A stretch of DNA of 64,000 bases from Holothuria scabra (taxonomy: Eukaryota; Echinodermata; Holothuroidea; Aspidochirotida; Holothuriidae): assembly GCA_037179385.1 (NCBI GenBank), contig CM074193.1, positions 42,068,846-42,132,845 of the forward strand. The letters are read 5' to 3'. Below, in pieces: positions 12,090 to 22,014 of this stretch (its first letter is position 1; each line of letters begins with the position of its first letter). The notes beneath the pieces were generated by a model that saw only the letters and a program-made list of their open reading frames with translations, ran no database searches and was not told the origin of the DNA. A program made the translations under genes and the position numbers.

Positions 12090-13637
12090 CAGTGGCGTAG
12101 CCAGGATGGGATTTTTTTTTGGGGGGGGGGGGGGGGGAAGGGGCTAGGTAACAAGTGGGGGGGCCTGGTACCTCCGAGGGTCAGGCACGGCAAGACTATC
12201 TGAGCGGAGCGCCACCATCAGTTGGCGCGGAGTGTACAAGAAAATTTTGGGCTTTAAAACCACTCCAGATGGCCGGAAACGGCACTTCCCATGTGTTTTA
12301 AGCTGGATGTACCCAGCCTTGAAATACGAATCTCATGTCTGCGACTTCTCAAATAATGAGAATAAAAAATCAATCTATGAAAAATGGTAATAAATACACT
12401 TTTTTGGGACCCCAAAACTGGGCACTTCTGATCTGTTGCCTGGGGGATGACACTAAAGAGAAAGGTATATCCCTTTGCCTTGGGAAAAATTGTAAACTTC
12501 AGAAGGACGTAGATCGCAAATGCGGCAATATTTGAATCTAAGCGGAGCGCCACCATCAGTTGGCGCGGAGCGCACAAGAAAATTTTGGGCTTTAAAACCC
12601 CTCCAGATGGCCGGAAACGGTACTTCCCAAGTGTTTTAAACTTGATGTACCCAGCCGCAAATGCGGCAATATTTGAAGGGATTTCCGCTTACCTAAGGCA
12701 GTACCTTACCCTTTAACAGGAAAACCAAAAGTAGTTGTATCCCCCTCTGAGAAACTTTCTTTGCGTTAGATTTCCTAGATGCAAAATGGTACTTTGTTTG
12801 GCAAAACTTTTTGGGGAGCATGAAAAATATCAAAATATTTTTAGTTTTTGTAGAGATTTTACAAGAGACATACATACTACCAAAGAAACAATGTGCAAAA
12901 TGGTGCAGTATTTGTTCATCGGTACATTACGAAGTCAAAATTAAAATACTACGAATAAATCTCTCAAAATAATTGAACCGCAAAGCAGAAGTATGGATCA
13001 TGTGGGAAACACATGAAATCCGGACCTTGTGGACAGTTTACAAATCCCCCTGTCGAAAAAAATCGTCCTACAGTGGCACTTGTCATGGGCAGGAGTGAGG
13101 CACGACATAGGCCTACTTGTTAAGGATGGAAGTGAAGAATTATCCGAAGGCAGTACCTTACCCTTACCTGCTTACGGCATATTTTGTGTATGATAAAGTA
13201 TAGGAATGGTCGTGTAAGAGTGGCCCCCAGTGTACGATTGCCTTATTTTCAGTAAATCAATCAGCCATCTGAAAGGCAGAAAGGGTCTTAACCTAACAAA
13301 GTCACATTAAAGTTTGTCGTCGAGACTTTCGTTTCGCCTTCGAAGTGAAATGCAATAAACGACAGTGCAGATCACAAGCGGTATCTAATTTAGTGAAATT
13401 AGGCATTTTGAAGTTATTACTTGATTTCATACATGATTTAAGCCATGTTTTTTTTTTAATTTTTACACATTTTATTTATTTACTGTTTTGAAGGAAATAC
13501 TTCAAAGTTTATTTCCGTTCAAACATTTTATTTTTTTCAATTATTTTATCAGGACGCAAAAAATCTGGGGGGCCTGAAGAAAATCTGGGGGGCCTAGGCC
13601 CCCCCCCAGGCCCCCCCCCCCCATGGCTACGCCACTG
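12090..13637. mobile_element. Non-autonomous hAT transposon, 1,548 bp
   Basis: The element begins CAGTGGCGTAGCC and ends with its exact reverse complement GGCTACGCCACTG. An 8-bp direct repeat, GCGGACGT, lies on both sides. Long poly-G (from about 12,119) and poly-C (about 13,600-13,622) runs lie just inside the two ends and extend the terminal complementarity. Inside, a segment of about 120 bp is duplicated: 12,200-12,321 and 12,537-12,656 share 'gcggagcgccaccatcag' and 'gatggccggaaacgg'. No frame encodes a recognisable transposase, so mobility would have depended on a related autonomous element. The perfect target duplication suggests a clean, not very old insertion. Confidence 0.9.
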
Positions 13638-13645
13638 GCGGACGT
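13638..13645. repeat. Right 8-bp target site duplication of hAT element
   Basis: GCGGACGT, identical to 12,082-12,089. Confidence 0.9.
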
Positions 13646-14780
13646 AACATTCACTCTTCCGGACAATTCCTTTGTAGATGGTGGGACTGATTTCCAAGTA
13701 AAAAATGTCGGTCGGACATACTATCCAGCGGAGACTTGCTTCCTTTTCACCGGCATGCCACTTGATTCATTTGCGCCTTAACTCTCAAAACGGCTGTAAT
13801 TAAGATTTGGAAACGTTGGTGCGTTTTATTTACTAGGGTCTAGATAAACTTACTATTTTGTGTGTTGTGGACTACTTTGGCCATCGCACGTGCGCTCCTC
13901 TGAGCAGCTAACAAGGGGTCACCCCATCTCAGAAGTGTCTGTTAAATTTACTTCTTTTGGGGGGGGGGGGGAAGGGGGCCAAGGACTTTATAAGGGTTGA
14001 TAGATCCAAACACAGCTCCTTGGTTACATCACAGTTTTAGAAAGTCATGACCAGCGGTGGTTTCGTGTAGACCATGTAGTTTCAAGTTGTGGGGATATTT
14101 GGACTGAAAAAAGTTTCATACCTGTAGATACTGCTCTTCCAATGAGTGGAAAATAGCACTCTGAGAATTAAAGCCTGAGTTTTCATTTGCTCAACATTCA
14201 GTGTTCAATAAGAACTGATAACATCACACTTACTGAAATTGTACAGGCGATACTGAAAAGCAGACTCCGTGTTTACCTTTAGAATTTAACCAGCCGCACC
14301 AGTCTGCTGGTTGCCAGCTCATGCAGCTCATACCCTTCATTTCCATACACCCCCATCAATGGTTATCACGGGGTTGGAACATGCAGTAAGTTATGTGATC
14401 CCGGGCCGGCTCCCTTTCGGAAAAATTGTTCAAAAATTGAATTTCTTTACATGCAGTTTGGCGCTAAACATACTACGTTACCCCTCGAAATAAACTTAGC
14501 GGTTAAACTTTTACTATATTTTAAGTTCTAAAACAATTCGGCACCAGCCGGGGGGGGATATGGTTCAGTGGCTCTAAAGTACGCTAATAATCCCAGTTTA
14601 GTTTCCAATTCAAACGGTGGACAAAAAATCAAGAAGCGACAAAAGAAACCTCCTAAAAAGTAGTTTGACGTATTGTCAATACCTCGCAAAAATGCTTTAA
14701 CTTGTTTTTATGAACAAGAGCAAGGTTGGTGTAGGCATGACAGTATGATCACCGACTAGAGTTCACTCTAAAAAAGTTGG
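13646..14780. other. No recognised gene; poly-G tract
   Basis: Contains a poly-G run near 13,961-13,972 and a second G-rich run near 14,550. No supported coding region or RNA. Confidence 0.4.
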
Positions 14781-14787
14781 TTGAAAA

Positions 14788-14993
14788 ACTTACCAACACT
14801 GGTCACGTATATCAAATACCTGAAATTGTTGCTAAAGTTTACCCAATAATTGTTGATTAATGGATTATCCAAGAGGTTTTTTACCACCTAGTTGGGTAAC
14901 CAGCCTGTGGAGTAACCAAATAAACAACACATTTCAGGGGAAACTTTACCCAATTTCAGGTATTTGACATAGGTGACTAGTGCTGGTGAATCT
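14788..14993. mobile_element. Foldback (MITE-like) element with inverted arms
   Basis: The left arm (about 14,788-14,846) and right arm (about 14,935-14,993) are near-perfect reverse complements. Both contain ATCAAATACCTGAAATT-type sequence and 'aagtttaccc' on opposite strands. The loop of about 88 bp has no gene. The arms diverge by several substitutions, so it is not recent. I could not define a target duplication. Confidence 0.7.
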
Positions 14994-15006
14994 TTTAATC
15001 ATTTTT

Positions 15007-16815
15007 GATTCCTTGCCGAAGGCAGGCAAGGAATCTATGCGATGGTGATGTCGTGTGTGTGTGTGTGTGTATGTGGGTGTGTGTATGTGACGCTTTGGCT
15101 TGTAGAAGGGTAAGTGTGACTAACCTCATATTTGGTGTGTGGGCTGGACATATTGAGTGGATGACCCCTATTGTTTTTGGTGGAGGTCAAAGGTCATTTG
15201 GGGTCACGAGAGGTCAAAAGGTAAATTCCTTAGAAATTGCTTGTAAACACGGTATCTCAAGAAACGTAAGTGTGACTAATATCACTTTTGGTGTGTGGGT
15301 TGGCCATATTGAGTAGATGATCCCTATTGTTCTTGATGGAGGTCAAAGGTCGTTTGGGGTCACGAGAGGTCAAAAGGTTAAAACCTTGTAAACACGATAT
15401 CTCAAGAACGGTAGAAGTGACTATGCTCATATGTGGTGTGTTGGATGGTTATGTGAGATGAATGATCCCTTTTGATTTTTGTAGAGGTCAAGGGTCATTT
15501 GGGGTCAGGAGTTGTCAAGTGGTAAATTCCTTAGAAATTGCTTGTAAACACGGTATCTCAAGAAGAGTAAGTGTGACTAATATCATATTTGGTGTGTGGG
15601 TTGGCCATATTGAGTAGATGATCCCTATTGTTTTTGGTGGAGGTCAAAGGTCATTTGGGGTCACGAGAGGTCAAAACTTTGTAAACACAATATCTCAAAA
15701 CGGTACATGTGACTATGCTCATATTTAGTGTGTGGGTTGGTGATATTAGATAAATGATCCCTATCGATTTCTGTCGAGGTCAAAGGTCATTTGGGGTGAG
15801 CAGGGGTCAAAAGGTAAATTTCTTAGAAATTGCTTGTAAACACGGTATCTCAAGAAGGGTAAAAGTGTGACTAATCTCATATTTGGTGTGTGGGTTGGCC
15901 ATATTGCGTAGGTGATTCCTATTGTTTTTGGTGGAGGTCAAAGGTCATTTGGAGTCACGAGAGGTCAAAAGGTCAAAACCTTGTAATCACGGTATCTCAA
16001 GAACGGTACATGTGACTAAGCTCATATTTGGTGTGTAAGTTTGCCATATTAAGTAGATGATACCTATAGTCTTTGGTGGAGTTCAAATGCCATTTGGGGT
16101 CACGAGAGGTCTAAAGGTCAAAACCTTGTAAATATGATATCTCAAGAAAGGTTCAAGTGATTATGTCATCGCTGAGCGTGTGGGTTGGTTGTATTACGTA
16201 GATGATCCCTATCGATTTTCGTGGAGGTCAAAGGTCATTTGGGGTCATGAGAGGTCAAAAGGTCAAAACCTAGTGAACATGGTATTTCAGGAAAAATGCA
16301 TGTGACTAAGCTCATGTTTAGTGTGTGGGTTGGCCATATTGAAATGGTGATCCCAGTTGATTTTCGTGAAGGTCAAAGGTCATTTGTGGTTGGCAGTGTC
16401 AAAGTCTTACAAACTTGCTCGCATAGTATTACTGTACAAGAAATGTAACTTGTAGGGTCCTCATACTGTACTTGACATGTAGATGATGCATGGTGAAAAA
16501 ATGAACCCTATAGTTTGTGGTGGAGATAAAATCTCATTTTGGTTCACAAGGGGTCAAAGTCTCAATACCATATTTACACAAATTTCCCATGGTTGGAGTC
16601 TTGGATACTGCAAAATTTCACACAAAGTATGTGGATGTGATATCATGAGCAGAACCCTAGTTCTTGTAGAAAGCTTCGATGCCTTGCATGTATACTTTGT
16701 GGGTACATTACGGAGCACAGTCAATTTGAAAAACATTACGAAGCATTTGAAAAAAAAAAAAGGTAGGCTTAAATTTCAGCGGCAAGGAATCACTAAGCCT
16801 TTTGGTTTTCTGGTT
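15007..16815 (+). mobile_element. Tandem-repeat element, copy I (pearl/Helentron-like)
   Basis: Layout in order. First comes a 29-bp palindrome at 15,007-15,035, with arms GATTCCTTGCC and GGCAAGGAATC. A (GT)n tract follows at about 15,052-15,090. About nine tandem units of roughly 147 bp run to 16,400. A non-repeated tail of about 400 bp then ends GGCAAGGAATC plus 'actaagccttttgg' near 16,790-16,815. Each unit reads 'gtgactaa..catatttggtgtgtgggttgg..gatgatccctattg' and then a cluster of AGGTCA half-sites. The same ends, microsatellite and units recur elsewhere in the window, so this is a defined family. The architecture matches the non-autonomous 'pearl'/Helentron-related elements known from bivalves and insects; that assignment is inference. 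No coding sequence. Confidence 0.7.
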
Positions 16816-17130
16816 TAATAGTGTTGAGCCACATCATCCAACGATACGTGTTTCACAGCGTCGGATCTGAGGCTGTTCGGACATAGTCCTGGTGTCTATA
16901 CCGGTACTTAATGTTGGACAATTGTACATTTCTGTACTTCTACCTGTATATCTTACCGACAATCGAATGACTTTAAAACACAATGACTTCCTGAATATTA
17001 TAGCTTAGTTAATCCCTTAAAATACTGATAATATGAAGCTTTATAACCATTACGTATGGTTTCTGTTCCAACAATAATAATTTCATAAATTAAAATGAAG
17101 ATTTAGTTATGCTCTCTGGTTCGTCTACCA
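16816..17130. other. No recognised feature
   Basis: AT-rich spacer between a tandem-repeat element and a foldback element. Nothing recognised. Confidence 0.4.
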
Positions 17131-17421
17131 CACTCTAAAAACAAAAGAGTGAATTAAGTCACTCGTTCATAGAGTGGAAAGTGTCCATTCACTTCATTAG
17201 AGTGGCAATCCACTCCAAAAAGAGTGACAAACCACTCTTCAACGATTGTCTCCAGTGATCACTATTTTTAAGAGTGGTCTCTGTAGGGACTCTATCAAGG
17301 ATAAAACTTAGCTCATTTGGAGTGAATTTCACTCTTCTTGGAGTGAATTTTCGCCCCCTTGGGGTGGACTTATAAGTTAACTCTGGTGACGAGTGAAATT
17401 TCACTTTTTCATTTTTTAGTG
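17131..17421. mobile_element. CACTCT foldback element, copy 1
   Basis: Starts CACTCTAAAAA and ends TTTTTTAGTG. Throughout, AGAGTG and CACTCT words alternate so that the left half is roughly the reverse complement of the right half, with the fold centre near 17,265-17,275. A second member lies at 17,849-18,187. No coding capacity; MITE-like. Arms are eroded by substitutions and I see no clear target duplication. Confidence 0.65.
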
Positions 17422-17848
17422 CAAAATAAAGTGATCATGTAAGTTTTCAACATTTCTGTAACTATATTTTTTTTATAAAGAAGTCAGGAAATTGCAGAAA
17501 AAAGACGCATATTCTGGCTCAACAGCCGGCCAAAAGTTTCCCAACGGACGACGCTTCGAAAATTTCTGGGGGCACTGCACCTCCAACGCCTCAATTTTGT
17601 ACTCTACCAAATAATTTGTGTTGTTTGTCATGTCGTAGATAGTCGATAAAATTTCTGTTCTATTGACAATGTTTGCATCTTTCGTGTGAATGATTCGGTT
17701 GTTCAGGTTACATGCACGATTTATAACACGCAGATGTCGTTAAAGTCCCAACCGTTAACGTTGATATTTCAAATCAATGACAACTGCTTAATGAAAAAGT
17801 CGTTTTAAGCAACGGTGAAAACAAAGTTCCATAGTTGCTTTTAACCGG
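17422..17848. other. No recognised feature
   Basis: Spacer between the two foldback copies. Nothing recognised. Confidence 0.4.
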
Positions 17849-18187
17849 CACTCTAAAAAAAAGAGAGTGCAACTTCCTTGGTTAAAAGAGTGAAAGTAAT
17901 TAGGTTCGCTCCCAAAGAGTGGAAATTCACTTCAGGAAGAGTAATTTAAGTTTACTCCAAAAGAGCAAGGTTTCATTCTTGCTGGAGTGCCTCCAGAGAT
18001 CACTCTTAAAAAGAGTGATCCCTGGAGGCACTCGTTAAAGAGTGAATTTTCACTCTTTCTTGAGTGAAATTTGCTCTGCTTGGATTGACTTTCACTATTC
18101 TGGGGTGTATTTACACTCTGAAGGAGTGAATTCACGCTTTTCACACTATCAGAGAGTGATTAAGTTCAATCTTTTGTTCTTAGAGTA
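17849..18187. mobile_element. CACTCT foldback element, copy 2
   Basis: Starts CACTCTAAAAAAAA and ends TCTTAGAGTA. The centre is a strong palindrome around 18,010, where TCCAGAGATCACTCTT faces AAGAGTGATCCCTGGA. AGAGTG/CACTCT words recur every 15-30 bp along both arms. It is the same family as 17,131-17,421 but longer and with a better preserved centre. Confidence 0.7.
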
Positions 18188-18600
18188 CAAAAACTTGAAT
18201 GTCCAAAGGCTTCCTTGCCGAAAGGAAAATTTGGAATATTTTGTTTTTTAACCTCTGGATACCCCAAGTGTAACTTCTTGGGAAATTCTACTTTTTATGA
18301 CTGGTGACCCCAAACGACTTCTGATCTCCCCAAACAATTAGCGTTCTCTTTTCAATTATATTGCATCTGCATAACAAATATGATATTTCTCTCAACATTG
18401 CATATTTTTAAATCAAATATACAAAGGGTCCATCATTGCCCTCTTGAGTTATTGCATTCAGGTCTGTAGCCGGGAAAAGTACTAAAGGGAGGATTTTTTT
18501 CGGGGGACGAGGATTTTGTTGTTTTTTTTTTTCGGGGGACTTTTCCGAGGACAAAATGAGCAAAAATGTTAAAGGCGAACTTCAAACTCTTTAGGGGGAG
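18188..18600. other. Low-complexity G/T-rich sequence
   Basis: Contains two T-rich/GGGGGAC repeats at about 18,490-18,560 ('cgggggac', 'gaggatttt'). Nothing else recognised. Confidence 0.4.
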
Positions 18601-18609
18601 AAAACTTTA

Positions 18610-19167
18610 AAATCGAAGCCAATGACACGGGTTTTACCTTTTTACCTCTATTGATCTCAAATGACCTTTGACCTCCAACCAGAACAGTAGGGTTCTTCTT
18701 GTCAACATGATAAATCTATACACCGAATATGAAAAGTATCGGTCATTCCTGTATTGAGATATTGTGTTTACAATCCATTTTCGAGGTTTTCAAAGTGTTA
18801 TCTCCGATGACCTCAAATGACCAGTGCTCTTCACCCAAACAATAGGGTTCTTTTCCTAGCATGCATGACAAACAATAAACCGTACCCGAAATTTGTCGGT
18901 CATCTACCTTGAAATATCGTGTTGACAAGGTTTTCGCGTTTTGAAACCTGGTGACATTTTTGAACTCCATCAAAAAAAAAAAAGAAAAAGAAAAGATTGG
19001 GTTCTTCCACTCCTAACGATGAAGCAATAAACCGATATGAAATGTGTCAGTCATTCCTATCTTGAGGTATCGTGCTTACAAGCAAAAGTGTCACAAACAC
19101 ACACACACAAACACACACACATGACATCACTATTCCATAGATTTCTTGCCCACTTTTGGCAAGGAAA
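18610..19167 (-). mobile_element. Tandem-repeat element, copy II (partial)
   Basis: Three to four units in reverse orientation, including 'tcaaatgacctttgacctcc', 'aatagggttctt' and 'cggtcattcctg..gagatatcgtg'. They are followed by an interrupted (AC)n tract at about 19,095-19,122 and a decayed terminal palindrome at about 19,139-19,167 (ATTTCTTGCC / GGCAAGGAAAT). The opposite end is missing or too diverged to place. The more eroded palindrome suggests it is older than copies I and III. Confidence 0.6.
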
Positions 19168-19688
19168 TAATAGCAATGTCCTGATCAACTGCCCTTTACC
19201 ACTGCTGGATCAGCCTTCGTAACAACGGGCGTCAATTTGATTCTGAAAATAAGGAGGCAGTGACCAGGGTGCAACGGCGGGCTGTAGTAGGGGCGACCTC
19301 CCCCCCCCCCTTTCGAAAGAAAGTATGAAAAGAGAAAGTCAAGAAGGGAAACAGAATAGAAGGTGCACTCAGCTTATGCTGTGCCCCCATCAAAATACTC
19401 TTGCACCGTCCCTGGCTGTGACTTACTTGGAATCACTCGACAACGAGCCAAGGAGCATATTTACCAGCTGAAAGCTTCCCCGGTTGCCAACGTCTCCCCG
19501 GTGACTTATTTAGATTAAATCGAAAACGAGGCAAGGAGTATATTTAACGGCTGAAAGCTTCCCTAGTTGACAACGGCTCCGCGTATTACTAAGAAGACGA
19601 TGAGTACCCAGACTACAAGGAACCAATTTGAAGCTATCGAGGTGTCAAGGGGGATCCTCTGCACGAAATATGTAATCCCGCACGGATT
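19168..19688. other. No recognised gene; poly-C tract
   Basis: Contains a poly-C run near 19,300 and a short imperfect duplication ('gaggcaaggagtata' / 'gagccaaggagcata') at about 19,445-19,560. No gene supported. Confidence 0.4.
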
Positions 19689-19700
19689 TTCTGAGCAGGG
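19689..19700. repeat. Left 12-bp target duplication of SINE
   Basis: TTCTGAGCAGGG, repeated exactly at 19,927-19,938, flanks the SINE body. Confidence 0.85.
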
Positions 19701-19926
19701 TAACCGCGTGTTTGGTCTAACGGTAGAGCATTCGCCTTTCACGCGGAAGGCCGGGGTTCGATTCCCAGGTCGAGTCATACCAAAGACTTTAAAAATGGAA
19801 CCTATTGCCGTTGTTCTTGAAGCAATGGAGTAGGGAAAACAAGCCAGTGAGCCACAACTGGAAAAAAGGCCGTGGCCGGCCAATAGGTTGGAAACTGGGC
19901 CATAAAACTCCATCTAACTAACTAAC
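19701..19926 (+). mobile_element. tRNA-derived SINE, 226 bp
   Basis: The head is tRNA-like: an A-box-like 'ggtctaacggtagagc', an anticodon-loop-like 'gcctttcacgc' and a perfect B box GGTTCGATTCC at about 19,757-19,767. These are the internal promoter elements used by RNA polymerase III. The loop would carry anticodon TTC, so a tRNA-Glu ancestor is plausible. A body of about 130 bp unrelated to tRNA follows, and the 3' tail is a short (CTAA)n repeat at 19,912-19,926. Exact 12-bp direct repeats on both sides show insertion by target-primed reverse transcription. It landed inside an older repeat: joining the flanks restores the 'gagc..gcgccacc..cagttg' sequence seen inside the hAT at 12,200. Confidence 0.85.
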
Positions 19927-19938
19927 TTCTGAGCAGGG
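19927..19938. repeat. Right 12-bp target duplication of SINE
   Basis: TTCTGAGCAGGG, identical to 19,689-19,700. Confidence 0.85.
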
Positions 19939-20135
19939 CGCCACCTTCAGTTGCAAGGAACCCACAAAAGTTTGAGAAATGGAGAGCCATCAGACAGCCA
20001 CAGATGGCCTTTCCCAGACTTGTGATATAATCTAAGTGGTCGTGATTATGTTTTTTCAATAGGCCTATATTGCAGCAGAAAGTTGTGAAAAAACTCCATC
20101 CCACAAACAGCCGGAAATGATATTCCCCAAGTTAA
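19939..20135. repeat. Fragment of hAT-internal repeat family
   Basis: Shares 'gcgccacc..cagttg', 'cagacagccacagatggc' and 'tttcccagacttgt' with segments inside the hATs at 12,200, 12,540, 26,900 and 27,060-27,160. Likely the remnant of a related non-autonomous element. Confidence 0.5.
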
Positions 20136-22010
20136 AAAGTAACATAAAAAGTCGTTATTTAGAGTTTTGGTTAAAATTTGCAATCAAATGTCCACTTTAA
20201 AAAGAAAAAACAATTTTCGTCCAGACAAGCGCTACTTTTTCGGGAAAAAAGTTAGGCTATGAAGTGCAGCTGAGGCATAATTGTTTTTCTCACAAGCTAA
20301 CCAAATGTGTCGCGATATATTGTAAACTATCATTTCAGGAACACATAATTAGTACTGTGGATGTGGTGCTGTATGTTTAATTAAGAAATCCCACCGTACT
20401 GTTTATAGCAAAGATAGTTTCCTGCGCTCGTTTAAGATTGGCACTGTGTTTTTGGTTCCCGTCAAGAAAACACGATGAAAACCCGACCGCTAAAGCAAAA
20501 TCAGCATCATTGAACCATGGTTACGTATTGAAGGGCAGTAAAACTACACACCATCGTGAAATACTAGGAAAAAACAAGGGAGACGTAGACCACGGAATCC
20601 AGTTTGAAAAAAGGGTGGACGGTCAAATTTTCGAAGGAAATTGGACTTTAATTTGGACATTCAGCGGAAAGAAAACCATTAAAAGAAAAACAGTGAACGT
20701 TCATTTTGGCACCGAATGAGGATGTTAGAGAAAATGAACATTTGAGAGGTACAGAAAACCCATTTCAAGTTACAAGTGATAACTATTTGAAGTAAGATTG
20801 TGTCTGCATTTCCGAAAGTTTATTTCATGGAACTGAAGATCAGATTGTGTATATCGCGGTTGAAGAGAGAAGGGAATAAATTAAGGGAAGGGAATAAATT
20901 AAGGGCAGAAGGGGGTGGGGGAGAGAACAACCTTGAAAACAGAGCAACAGAGGGCAAGACACCGGTTGTAAATATAGAAAGAGATAAGTTAGTAAGGTGG
21001 GTCTTACGGCTAAGTTTGTAACCAATAAGTGAGTGTGGTAATTCCTTTTTTGGTGGCTGTCTACATGTCCTCCAACGTCGGGATAAACAAACCAATTCCT
21101 CACCTACAAAGCGTATTCCAAAGTATTATTTTACATGAACATTTCGGGAAATCATTCTTTCTTACTCCATCCACAACATAACGAGGGATTTCAAGTGTAG
21201 TTTAGTGCAGTTGGTTGTGTCTAAATTGTCCTTTGTTGCAAAAATTTGCATTTTAATCTGTCGCAAAATAGGACTGAGACCATTTTCGTTTGACGCGGCG
21301 AGACGTTAAGATAGTGCTGTATGCACGCACAGAAGCAAAAAGGGAACGCGTCGTACACTTTGTACTCAGCCGTGGAGTAGAAGCAGGGAAGTCCCCACCC
21401 CGGCTCTGCAAAATTAAAAAATCGCAAAATTGCCATTTGTGACACCAGTCACCTACAGTGGGGTTTCCCAACTCTTCTTTCATGAAATTCCGAATCCTCT
21501 AAAATAAAAACCCCATATTTGTAATTATTTGTTTTTAATGGTACAATTCCTAAAGCAGTAAAGTTCGCTCATAAATCAGTTTGGTAAACTTTTATGAACT
21601 CTCGAATTAACGAAATCGCAAATTTTTCATATGTGATACCAGATCATCAAGTTACACCGGCTAATACAGTGCTATTTTCATATATGTTTCATATATTTTC
21701 TTCCATAAAATTCCAAATTTTCTCCAGTAAAAGCTTTTTATTTTCAAATCGTGGGCCTTAGATAACATGCAGCAACAATGATCTTTGGTCATTTTGCAAT
21801 CTCAGATTTGCCAATAGGAAATGTATATTCTTCAGTAATCCCCTGACTTTGCAAATTTCAATACAGGAAACTCAGAATCCAAAATTTTCTGCAATAAAAG
21901 CTCCATATTTTAAATACTTTTTTAAACTGTTCAAAAGGGCAAAAGTTTCAGCGCGCTTTGCGCGTCGCAGATTAGCCCCCTAGAACATTGGTGTTCACTA
22001 AAAAAAAAAA
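20136..22010. other. No recognised gene
   Basis: About 1.9 kb of AT-rich sequence. A 93-residue plus frame (20,438-20,719) and paired minus frames (20,820-21,103; 21,221-21,483) have no recognisable domain. Near 21,950 there is the word TTTCAGCGCGCTTTGCGCG, a GCGCGC motif also seen near 26,010 and 33,740 and probably a transposon relic. Confidence 0.4.
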
Positions 22011-22014
22011 AACT

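Noticed and set aside
19708..19775. Functional tRNA-Glu gene
   Set aside because: The A box is degenerate and I could not pair a full acceptor stem. The sequence continues into a SINE body with a (CTAA)n tail and target duplications, so it is a SINE head.
20438..20719. 93-residue plus-strand protein
   Set aside because: No signal peptide, domain or splice context that I can defend; the length is compatible with chance.
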